A DNA stretch of 64,000 nt from Immersiella caudata (lineage: Eukaryota > Ascomycota > Sordariomycetes > Sordariales > Lasiosphaeriaceae): assembly GCA_030512335.1 (NCBI GenBank), contig JAULSU010000003.1, positions 4,092,001 through 4,156,000 on the forward strand, written 5' to 3'. The notes beneath the pieces are model-generated. The model saw nothing but the letters and a program-made list of their open reading frames with translations, was not told the DNA's origin and did not search any database. Made by a program: the position numbers and the translations under genes. Positions 55,229-64,000 of the stretch are shown piece by piece. The first letter of the stretch is position 1, and each line of letters opens with the position of its first letter.

Positions 55229-55729
55229 TCAACCCTCCTCATCCCCAAAGCTCAACTTGATCTTCTTTGCTTTCTTCTTTCCTTTGGCTTTCCCCTCTCC
55301 CTCTCCCTTCTTCTCCTTCTGCATAACCTCCTCGCCCTCCTCCCCTTGCTCCGCCCCGACAACCCTCCCCTTCCTCTTCTTATTGACACCTCCCACTCCA
55401 GCCTCTTTCTCTTCTCCTTCTTTCTTCTGTTCCTCCTCTCCATCCCCTTTATCTCCTCCTTCTCCCTTCTCTTCTGCTGGTAACCCCACCTTCACCTCCC
55501 CATCCAATCCCACCTTTACATCCACCACCTCTCCCCTCTCATCCACCACCACCGGCGCATCCTCCGCCTCGGCGCTCCCGTTCCGCGGCTTCGCTGGCCG
55601 GCGACGTCCCGCTAGTATGGGATCGGGGCCGTCGAATTCCGAAGGGGCGGTCTCCCCTCGGAGACGAGCGAGGAAGGGTGGGAGGGAGGAGTTGTATTGG
55701 AGGTTTTTGGGTGTTATTTTTTGGGACAT
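55229..55729 (-). CDS. DUF4604 family protein, 166 aa
   Basis: The N-terminus MSQKITPKNLQYNSSLPPFLARLRGE, then DGPDPILAGRRRPAKPRNGSAEAEDAPVVVDERG, is the signature of DUF4604, a short fungal/eukaryotic family of unknown function. The remainder is Glu/Lys/Gly-rich and ends GKKKAKKIKLSFGDEEG, a common C-terminal pattern in this family. The Lys-rich tail suggests a nuclear or RNA-associated role, which is inference. The Met at 55729 is chosen over an upstream frame start at 55930 because the family begins with MSxKI. Single exon. Confidence 0.9.
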   Translation of the reverse strand: MSQKITPKNLQYNSSLPPFLARLRGETAPSEFDGPDPILAGRRRPAKPRNGSAEAEDAPVVVDERGEVVDVKVGLDGEVKVGLPAEEKGEGGDKGDGEEEQKKEGEEKEAGVGGVNKKRKGRVVGAEQGEEGEEVMQKEKKGEGEGKAKGKKKAKKIKLSFGDEEG

Positions 55730-56243
55730 TTTGGTCGCGCGCGTCGCGAGAGCTGGCGGTGTGGTCGGTCGGTCGGGGGTCGATGCGCTGCGCGTGCGTC
55801 GAGTGGAGGATTCTTCTTGTGTTTGTCGCGGAATGGCGCAAGTGGTGTTGTGTGCAGGTTTCCTCTGTTGGGAAGGCGTTGCGAAAGTGGAAGTTTGGAG
55901 TGAAAGTGTGTTGCCAACCAGCCCCGCCACTCAACGGGACTGTAAGGCTGCAGATGTGGGGCCATAACGAACTGCCACTCTCAACTCACATATGTACGAA
56001 GTGCGATTTTAGTACTGAAAATTAAAAGAGGTAGGTAGTGTATCGAACCCCAATTTTCTGTAAATGTTGTTTTCAGACTCTATCATTTCCTCCCCTCCGT
56101 TTTGGTGAGGGTTTGGCCTCTGCGCTTCGCAGCGTCGAACCCCTTTTCCCCAGCTACCAAACTTTGTACCTCATCCTGTCAATGACGCGATGCTGGACGC
56201 ATTAATCCTATCGAAAACCAGAACAGAAGTGAGCCAAGAGCTG
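55730..56243. other. Intergenic, 514 bp
   Basis: Upstream of the DUF4604 gene and downstream of the Clr5-ankyrin gene. Nothing else recognised. Confidence 0.5.
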
Positions 56244-58274
56244 TCAGCCCCCAGAAGCAGCTCTGCTAGCAAGGAGAAACTTGGCGATACCCGTCCGACC
56301 CTGCTGCTTTGCGAGCTCGATGACCTCGTCAAGAACGCCGAGCTCTTCATACATCGGAACCATGACTTCGGCAATCACATCTGACTCAAGCTTCCGACCG
56401 AATGCCCAGAGAAGCTGAAACCAGCGCTCTTCATAGCCCTGCAGGCCTTCGGTGATTAGCCCACCAGCCAGGTTTCGAGTTGCGAGCTTCAGCATATGCT
56501 TGACATTGCGCTTCTGTACCCGTTGGTCTGCTTCGAGTAGAAACCGTACTAAGTCGCTGCGGTTGCTGGTGGCCGCGTACATCAAAGCTGTATGCTCATC
56601 ACAGTCTTTGTCGCCCGGGCGAGCTCCGTGCCTGAGAAACAGGGTTACCGTCTCGAGAAGACCGCATTCAGCAGCCGCCATCAACGGCGTCACTCCGGTA
56701 CTGTCAGCCCGACTTAAGTTTTCTGAAAAGCTTTGCCAAGATGATGGTAAGTTGTAAAGTCTCTCTATAACCTGCAGAGTGAGACTGTCCGCGATTGCGA
56801 CGTCAGAAGAACGCCAATCTTCCGTGGGCAGTTTAGGGTCTAGGTCCAGCTCCGCCCGCTTCCGGCTGCACACGGCGAAGAACAAGACCGATCGATCTTT
56901 GTCGGTTATTGCTTCGACGGAGGCCCCGTGTTCCATCAGCAACGCGACAAGGTCCATGTCACGGTTGAAGGCAGCATAGTGTAGAGGTGTGATCCCTCCA
57001 ATGGCCTTGATATTAGGGTCGGCGCCAGTGCGTAGCAGCAGCTTGGCCTGATCGAGGTTGCCGCTGGTTACCGCTAGAGCGAGCAACGGCGCAGTCACGA
57101 TGGAGTCTTGAGGTGTCGTGGCAATCGTCTCATATGCGACTGGCTCTGTGCTCGGCGATGTGAAGTGATTTCCCCCTGGATGAAGGGCTGAGCTGGCGAT
57201 AACATTCCTCGGTAGTTCGTGGGACTGGGAGCCACCCACCCAAGAGTTATACCCGGTTGTCGCAGCGCCGATGAAGGCACTCTGAACGCTCTTCGAATTT
57301 CCTTGTCTCATTGGCCGCATGGCCTTCGAAACGGAGGGAGCCTCATGCAGTGCGTAGAGCCATTGATGATCGGAACCTTCGAGGAAGGTGTCGTTAACAT
57401 TCGGCATGGCGTTCAAAGCTTGGGATTCGAGCTGAAAGTCCTGCGACAGCATAGGATACGAGGGGGCCAACATCGACCCGGTGTCTTCACCTGGCCCAGC
57501 AAACTGAACAGAGCGTGCCGCAACCCGATCTCCGGGTGCTGTGGGAGGCGGCAACTGCAGACCTTGCAAGCTACCAGCACTGTAGTCTGGAGGCAACTGT
57601 GGGATCGAATGGGCCCAAACAATCTGCCTCACAGAGGAGGGAGGGCCTGACGGGTGGCCAGATTCCGGGCTGATATCCACCGGCTCTTCTCGAAAAAGAA
57701 TAGGACTGTCTTCGGGGACAGTGGTGGCACGAGGTGGGAGCGTATCGTTGTCTACTGGTAGTGTACGGGTAGGCCCCTCAGGCTCGGGAGTAGTGTACCT
57801 GACACCAGGTGGTGTTCTCACTTGCGCCGAAAAGTGTAAGTGTCTTTCCGAGCGGAGAAACCACAAGCTTACGATACCTTGTCCGGTGAGACAAAAGCTC
57901 TCTCCGATATCATGACGTTTGGCAAAACGGTGCATTTGCTGTTGCGGCACCTCGACGCCGAATCGCGTGAACTTCGTTTCGCGGCCCTCCCGGCGACGGC
58001 TGAATTTGATGTGAAGCATCGCCTTCATGTCGCTGGCATCGATATTCTTGACAAGGCCCCACGTCTTGAAGTATCTCTTGTATTGTCTTGCACTGGAGTG
58101 CGTTAGCTTCAAGCCGAACGATGTCAAGTGCTGGTCAAGGACTAACTCTGCTGAAAAGCCGTGGACTTCGCTCATCGTCTTGATGACCTCTGGTAGCGTC
58201 TTGCCCTTGGTCCAGTACAGGTCCACGATGTTATCCTTCTGGGCAGCCCATTGAGTGGGACCCGGAGGCTGCAT
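56244..58274 (-). CDS. Clr5-domain protein with ankyrin repeats, 639 aa, 3 exons
   Basis: Inferred CDS is complement(join(56244..57820,57878..58092,58147..58274)), 1920 nt. The N-terminus MQPPGPTQWAAQKDNIVDLYWTKGKTLPEVIKTM, then HGFSADARQYKRYFKTWGLVKN, is a Clr5 domain (about 9-62), a DNA-binding-like helical domain abundant in moulds. After a Pro/Ser-rich linker, ankyrin repeats begin near residue 390 (LALAVTSGNLDQAKLLLRTGADPN, TPLHYAAFNRDMDLVALLMEHGA, TPLMAAAECGLLETVTLFLRHGA, TALMYAATSNRSDLVRFLLE). The ORF runs through both introns without a stop, because they are 54 and 57 nt and happen to be stop-free. They are called as introns because removal restores the Clr5 helix and because donors, acceptors and (intron 1) a GCTAAC branch are present. 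The Met at 58274 is used because the frame opens with TTG. Confidence 0.85.
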   Translation of the reverse strand: MQPPGPTQWAAQKDNIVDLYWTKGKTLPEVIKTMSEVHGFSAELVLDQHLTSFGLKLTHSSARQYKRYFKTWGLVKNIDASDMKAMLHIKFSRRREGRETKFTRFGVEVPQQQMHRFAKRHDIGESFCLTGQGIVSLWFLRSERHLHFSAQVRTPPGVRYTTPEPEGPTRTLPVDNDTLPPRATTVPEDSPILFREEPVDISPESGHPSGPPSSVRQIVWAHSIPQLPPDYSAGSLQGLQLPPPTAPGDRVAARSVQFAGPGEDTGSMLAPSYPMLSQDFQLESQALNAMPNVNDTFLEGSDHQWLYALHEAPSVSKAMRPMRQGNSKSVQSAFIGAATTGYNSWVGGSQSHELPRNVIASSALHPGGNHFTSPSTEPVAYETIATTPQDSIVTAPLLALAVTSGNLDQAKLLLRTGADPNIKAIGGITPLHYAAFNRDMDLVALLMEHGASVEAITDKDRSVLFFAVCSRKRAELDLDPKLPTEDWRSSDVAIADSLTLQVIERLYNLPSSWQSFSENLSRADSTGVTPLMAAAECGLLETVTLFLRHGARPGDKDCDEHTALMYAATSNRSDLVRFLLEADQRVQKRNVKHMLKLATRNLAGGLITEGLQGYEERWFQLLWAFGRKLESDVIAEVMVPMYEELGVLDEVIELAKQQGRTGIAKFLLASRAASGG

Positions 58275-60538
58275 GCCGGAGAAGAGGATGGGAGCGTGCT
58301 GTGTGTGGCGATAGGAACGACTCAAGACGGCCGAAAAGGAGTGATGAGTGACACTGTCGCAACAGCCTTAACCATACCAGGGGCTCGAAGAAATGATATA
58401 GGATATTGCAAAGAGGGACATAGCTGTCAGCGAAGGGAGTGAATGCGCCCACCGGAGTGTTTGGTGACGACACACAGGGGCTTGCCATGCGAGCATGTCC
58501 GACAAACTCTACGGGCTTGCCCGGTCAGCGATGTAAACACTTTGTCGACGAAAGCAAAGGATAGCTGGTGAGGGATCCCTCAGAGCGGCCCAGGCGGGGC
58601 CCAGCGATCTCGACCCGCCGGAGCAGTATCGGTACAGTCAGGGGGGTTACAGACCAATAGCATGTAGCGGAGGTCGTTCCGATTCGTTGGGCGGCGGGGG
58701 ACGCCAGCGGGACCGGGGAACCGGATCCGTGACAAAGGTGTCAGTTCAAGTTCTCTCTGCTGTCGTATTTTAGCATGATGTTTTTACTGAAATTGCCCCT
58801 CCCGATCTGCCTGATCGTGCGATGGGACGTGGGGGAGCCATGACTTCGGTCGAAACCCTCCCGGGGAAGCGATCCGGGGTGGTTCGCTCATGTTGTCGCT
58901 GAATCCGGCGAGGGAGATTGCCGTGACGGCTGCGAAAGCCGCTATTGTTGCAACCTAGCGCAACGCGCGACATGGAAGGAGCCGAGAAGAATCCCGAGGA
59001 GTTCACGGCGTCATGGAATGGCAGCCCGGTCTTCGATCAGTGCGCCACAAGCGCGGCGCGGAAGCGAACTCGACACCCCCCCGAACAAAGAGCAAGCTCA
59101 CCGCCGGAAGTGAAAGGAAGCAGGGTGACTTTGGAAAACAAAAGTGACAGACCCCGGCTCGAGGGGCAGCAAGGCTGAAGTGGCAGGAGCGGGTTTGCCT
59201 GCCTGCCCGCGGCCAATGAGACAGCCAAACCAAACCGAGGCCCGTGTCAACCATGACAAGGGAAGGAACGGCCAAGGATCTGCTCGTAAAAAGCTGAAGA
59301 TGGAAAACGAAAACCAAACTCGCCAAATTTGGAGCTCTGAAGATATCAAGATTCGCCCTCTAACGGCGTCCCTCCGGTGGCGGGGTTTCTTGCCCACAAG
59401 GCGCACAAGGGGGTCCCGGTGGTTGCTTGCAGCAGAATGTGCGTGCTGGGATTGTTGACACGCGGCGAAGACCCGCGTCAACCTGCATGCGCCAGGTTGT
59501 GCGCCTTTCCCTACTTGGGCGAAGATTTGCGTCGTTGATCTCGCGGAGCACCCGCTGTGCTTTTTCGAAGGGACGCCCCGATCCTGACTAGGGCTCGCAA
59601 AAGTGACATTCCCTGTGTGCCGGCATCGTTCCGGCGAGACCTCCGGGGCAGGCTGCAGCCTTCCATCGTGGGTGAGCGGGACAAGGACGGACGCGCAGGC
59701 AGGTCTGTAGCGCCCGTGAGCCGCTGGGCGTGGGATTGCCTGATTGAGCCAATGGATCCGCAGTCTCTGTCCAAAACTCAAGTGTCTTCAGATGTCAGCC
59801 CCGAATCGCCGTTATGGGTGCCGAGCAGCTGGGGCAAAGGAATGTCGACGCGGCTCCGAACGTTGACCAGGGCCTCTCCGGCAGCTTGACAGCCCGGACA
59901 TCCCATCCAGCTACTGATCGGCATCGTGCAAGCTCCTTGAGCTGAGGCGCCCCTTCACACCGTCGCCAACCACGTCGGCTTTAGATCATGCCTGGTCGTC
60001 TCGGAGCCCAAGCAAATGGGCGGCCATCGCCGGGCCAACAGCGTGACAAGCCACCTCACTCTCACCGAGAAGACATCAAGGGACTGAGGGTTGGAACATA
60101 ATCTTCGCGTTTTGCTACTCCGTTCGATGCTGCCAGTAACTGCATGTCAGCAACCGAACCACACCCTCGACCACATATCGGGTATATACAAATGCGTCTC
60201 GACACCTCCTACATTACTTGGAGAGTGCATCTCTCCCGTGCTCCCACGAGTCTCTCAAACCAACGAGGAAAGGAATGGATGGCGAAGAAAACGCCATTAC
60301 GCCCATGCTGTACCCAGCCCAAAGCCATCCCCGCCGCAAGACACGAGGGTCAAGACAGCTATAACAAGAAAAGTGCCCATCCGCATGCTTCCAATTCCAA
60401 ACGCGCCACCATGTAGCCCAGAGAAAACAGACGTGAACCCCCACAATTCAGATACAAGAAGTGATGAAAACTAATAATGGTCGTGAGACGACCAGAAGAA
60501 TTGAAATGGAAAAGGTTTTGTCACTCCAGATTGCCACC
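58275..60538. other. Intergenic, 2.26 kb, no gene seen
   Basis: It lies upstream of the Clr5-ankyrin gene and downstream of the GH16 gene. Numerous overlapping short frames are Arg/Ser/Cys-rich and unlike protein. No tRNA or 5S-like sequence found. Confidence 0.45.
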
Positions 60539-61988
60539 TTACAGCAGAAGGAGACCAGCAATCCCGACAATGACCGCAAGAGCGCTTGCGCCAGTTCGGT
60601 CGGCTACGCGGACACCGCCACTGTTTCCTCCGGCTTTCGAGTTGCAGCTCTGAGTAAAGCCGTCGGTCGTGCAGCCCTTGGAAGCCCCCGCGGTGTTGCC
60701 TTGCCCGCTGTTGCTACCACCAGGAACTTGGCCAGGGGGTGCCGAACCGCCAGGAACAGAGTTGACGTTATCATTCGCGTGACTGCCATCGTCAATGTTC
60801 ATGTCAAGGCCCGTCGCCGCAAGACTCTTGATGATTGTCGCCTTGTCGCTGTCCACAACAGTGTTGTTGGTTGCCGAGATGTCGTTGTAGTAGTACGATT
60901 TCCTCTTGTTTGTGCCTGGGGCGTTCTGGGCGTTGTAGCACTCAACCTTGATCTCGCCAAAGGTAGCAAAGTAGTAGCCGTTGGTCTTGATGTCATCGCT
61001 GTTCCAGTCGATAACGCCACCAGCCCAATCAATCGTACCCTTCGCATTGGATTCCAAACCACCGGGCCAGAGCGAGATTTGCACTCGAGAAGGCGTTTGG
61101 GGGAAGTTCCACTGATTGGCCGTTGCGTTCCAGGTCTCAGACTTCTTCTTCGTGCGGCCAACCTTGCCATCCACCAGCCAGGTGATCTCTTCAGGCGTCC
61201 ACCGGATCTCATATTCGTGGAAATTGTCGTACGAGTTGGAAGGGACGGAAATGTTCCCAGAGTTGTCGTCTGCGTATCGCGTTAGCACAGGCCTCCATGC
61301 CCCGCTGTCATGCCAACTTACAGTTGGGAATTCCCTGGAAGTAGTAGTTGGTCTGCACGGTCTCGAGGTCAACACCGACCCACTCAAAGTCAATTTCGTC
61401 CTTGACATCGCCGAACAGAATAAACGCGGTCACGACACCCTTTCCCCTTGCGGTCTTGACCCTGGCCTTGACGTTGCCATACCACATATATGTCGTTGTC
61501 GCCAGCACGGTGCCGACAGACTTCGGCGGCATGGTGAGTAGCGTGTGGCCATCATAAATAACCGGCTCGCCCTGGCCAACCCAGTCGACCTTCTCCGAAT
61601 CGCCGAGGTATTCGTTGATGTTCTTATATCGGTCGAGGCTGTCCATCTTGTACGTCTTGTCCTTGCACACCGGCGCCGGGACGCACGAGTCAAGAGAATA
61701 GGACATGCGCGGGTCGCAACCGCCGAGACAAAACGCACCAACGCCGCATTGATTGTACTCTGCATGCAAGAACCCGGGATTAGCAACTGTCGCCGCGCAG
61801 GGCCCAGACCGTGGGTTGCAGCTTGTGGAACCAAGCTGTCAAAACCTTCAACGATCGGATGACTTAGACTCACGGGAGCAGCAGGGCACTTCCTTGGGGC
61901 ATTTCTTATCCAGCGTGCAAGTTTGCTGTGCCATGACGCCGGCCGCGCCAAGCAGGGCGATGCCCAACGGCAAGATCGATCGGACCAT
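60539..61988 (-). CDS. GPI-anchored Crh-type GH16 cell-wall transglycosylase, 427 aa, 3 exons
   Basis: Inferred CDS is complement(join(60539..61269,61322..61759,61874..61988)), 1284 nt. A signal peptide (MVRSILPLGIALLGAAGVMA) is followed by a Cys-rich chitin-binding-like module (QTCTLDKKCPKEVPCCSQYNQCGVGAFCLGGCDPRMS, about 21-57). The GH16 domain has the catalytic box DEIDFEW (E-x-D-x-x-E) and conserved GYYFATFG and WFP-like strands. The C-terminus is Gly/Ser/Thr-rich and ends in a hydrophobic GPI signal (ASALAVIVGIAGLLLL). This is the layout of Crh1/Utr2/Crr1 enzymes, which link chitin to beta-1,6- and beta-1,3-glucan at the cell wall. The CBM18-like module resembles Utr2/Crr1 rather than Crh1. 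Splicing restores the NYDDNSGN and CCSQYNQC junctions. Confidence 0.94.
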
Positions 61989-64000
61989 GGTGTTTAACGA
62001 ACTCGACTGTGGATGAATTTGATGACGCTATGGCACTTGTTGTCGTCGTGAAGAGGGGAATTTCGTTGTTATTTGGGAGAACGCGTCGACATGCAAAGAG
62101 GTCGAGGACTTGTCGGGACGAATCCGGTTTGATTCACCTTCGTCGGTCGGGGCTCCCTGGACGCGGTCGTTTATGCGTAGCAGCAAGAGAAGCGACGCAG
62201 CTGGAATGTCCCTCCAATCGGCAGAATGGATCGAGTTCCAGAACTCCACGAGGAAACTGCTAAGGCAAACGCCGCCGCCCTGCACGAATCAGCTGAGCGA
62301 TGCTGGATGAGCGCGAGCGAGGTGGTTTCTAGGTTCGTCGGGTCGGAACACGATCCGTTTTGTGGGGAGCGAAAGTGGCGTTCGTGAAGTTGGAGGTGAA
62401 CGATTGGATTGGAAACAGAGCGATTGGAAGAAGCAGAGCGGTCGTAACGAGAGGAGACCGTATATAGGTAAAGGTGAGCCTGTTGGCAGAAAACACCTCG
62501 ACAAACAGGGCTGGAAGGCAGGTGAAGGAACCAGAGGATGGAGAGAGCCGTGTGCCCAGAGGTGGAATGTGCCTTATTTTAGGAGATGGGCGGATGGAAA
62601 CGCATGCAGGCTAGAACGGCGCTAGCCTTGCTTGCTGGAATCGTGGAGTCGGGAGCACTGACAGGTGGTCCGACAGCACACAAAGACCGCGAGAAAACAT
62701 GACAAAGTACCTTGCCTCCCTACCATGCGATGTTCCTTTCTGGCTGCATGAGCTGACCCTTTCAAGCCTTCTGAATGGCCTTGTAACCCAAGCTACTGAG
62801 ATAGCACTCCGTCAAGAAAATTCACCCTCGGCGCCGCCAGCAGAGGCTGGTGCGGGCTGCATGTGGCGGGTGTGTCTCGTATCGGGATTATTGGTCCACT
62901 TCCTGCGTTTGATGCCCCACTTCACCTTGGCCAACGCTCCCAGCTCTTCCTTGCTCAGCTCCCATGTCGGCCATCCATGCCCAGTCGTGCAATCATGTCT
63001 GTTTCCCACCGACGATGTCCGCGATCCAACTTTGATGGAGGTTGGGAGTTACAAAGGTGCGCACCTTTGTAGATGCTCCCGCTTGCGGCAATTGCGGCTT
63101 GCAATATGTCTTAGATTGCGAACGAAGCGCCAAGATGGCGAGGTCTATCACTGGCATTCCCCGGATTGGTCAGGGGCTCGTTGAGTGGGTGGCTGCCGAC
63201 CGTTCACGATGGGGATGACGCCACAACCAGCCAAGCAAGATTTTTCTTGCATCGTCGATACGAGATATCGCTTGCTTCTCATCACGACACCCACACGCCA
63301 ATTGCTGGTGTTTTTGAGCATAGTCTGAGTAGACTTTCGTGTCTCACCCGGGCCAATTCGTGGCATAATAGCCAAAAAGTGAATGTTGCCCGGCCTTGTG
63401 TCATGCATAACCTCGTGCTGCTACAGAACACCTGGTATTTCCTCGCGGGTCTGACCTGAGGTGTTTGCAGAACTGGCGTAGCATCACCGTTGGCACTTTG
63501 CAAAACATTCGAAAATGGAGTGCATGTTGATGTATAACCGTACACGTACGGCTTGACCGGATATCGCATCATGCAGGTCTCCCGCTGCACCATCGTATCA
63601 CGAAAAACATGGTAGAAATCATCGAGACTGACTTGTCTGGCTTCGGGACCTGTCCCGACACATGCCTAACTCTCACACAGCTTCCGCCCAGATGTTTCAA
63701 GCCACAGGGAAGCGAGAACGAACTATCACACCGCATTGGGTTGTCTGTGCCTCAATCCTCTGGTGCATTCTGTGCGCGTCAAGCAGAGGAGCGATCCACC
63801 GATGCTTCAGTAGTGGGAGAAGTTGAGCCCCTCGACGCACACAAGGGCGAGTGCAAGTCACGACCCTAGGAGACGTCAGCAGCAGAGTCTTTGCGGCTGG
63901 AGATCAACTCGGTCCGGGAGCGGTGGGTGAAACGGGCGGCTGGCTGGCAGGAAACAGAACACTTTGTCTTATACTCGAGGGTATAGGGCACTAAACTCAT
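61989..64000. other. Intergenic, 2 kb to window end
   Basis: Upstream region of the GH16 gene. A TATA-like word on the minus strand (from CCGTATATAGG) lies at about 62459-62468. GA-rich sequence spans 62355-62560. Short frames at 62699-63184 and 63609-63869 have no recognisable domain, and I do not call them genes. Confidence 0.45.

Noticed and set aside
61116..61541. Open frame inside the GH16 gene on the + strand
   Set aside because: Overlaps exons with clear GH16 motifs on the opposite strand.
1..64000. Secondary-metabolite gene cluster
   Set aside because: Oxidoreductases, a hydrolase and a thioesterase are present, but there is no PKS, NRPS, terpene synthase, transporter or cluster regulator, and housekeeping genes are interspersed.
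1..64000. Transposons or RIP-degraded repeats
   Set aside because: No transposase, reverse transcriptase, LTR pair or long A/T-rich RIP-like tract was found; only short simple repeats and the AGGTA palindromes.

Overview
The window comes from the nuclear genome of a filamentous ascomycete, most likely a Sordariomycete. The evidence is the compact introns (about 45-100 nt, many with a CTAAC-type branch site), intron-bearing orthologues of fungal housekeeping genes, and several families expanded in moulds (HET, Clr5/ankyrin, orphan caspase-like, DUF2235). I cannot name the species. No intact transposon, CRISPR array, rRNA gene or prophage is visible.

Layout. 0-11 kb: the 3' end of an unknown gene, an orphan caspase-like protease (-), a disordered basic protein with a PIP-box-like motif (-), a HET-domain protein (-) and, divergent from it, a five-exon aldo/keto reductase (+). 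11-15 kb is gene-poor and holds one intron-containing tRNA-Asn. 15-26.6 kb: a 1149-aa protein of unknown function (+), a SIM-bearing RING protein (-), Prp19 (-), a DUF1993 protein (-) and a Rieske protein (+). 26.9-37.5 kb looks accessory: a doubtful three-exon gene, two RING proteins of similar type, a decayed Hsp70-like gene, an orphan 301-aa protein and a DUF2235 alpha/beta-hydrolase. 39-43.5 kb: a second aldo/keto reductase, an OHCU decarboxylase (urate breakdown) and an unknown protein. 43.5-49 kb is a long stretch without a convincing gene. 49-62 kb: a NACHT-N-like/ubiquitin-like protein, an acyl-CoA thioesterase II, Cox4, a DUF4604 protein, a Clr5-ankyrin protein and a GPI-anchored Crh-type GH16 transglycosylase.

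Exon boundaries were worked out by hand. Each spliced CDS has a length divisible by three, and joins were chosen so that the family alignment runs on across each junction. The genes do not form an evident biosynthetic cluster. The two themes worth noting are cell-death/allorecognition families (caspase-like, HET, NACHT-N-like, Clr5-ankyrin) and ubiquitin/SUMO machinery (Prp19, three RING proteins, a ubiquitin-like fold). Two of about 27 inferred introns appear to use GC donors. One gene carries two introns that are multiples of three and stop-free, which a simple ORF caller would translate as protein.
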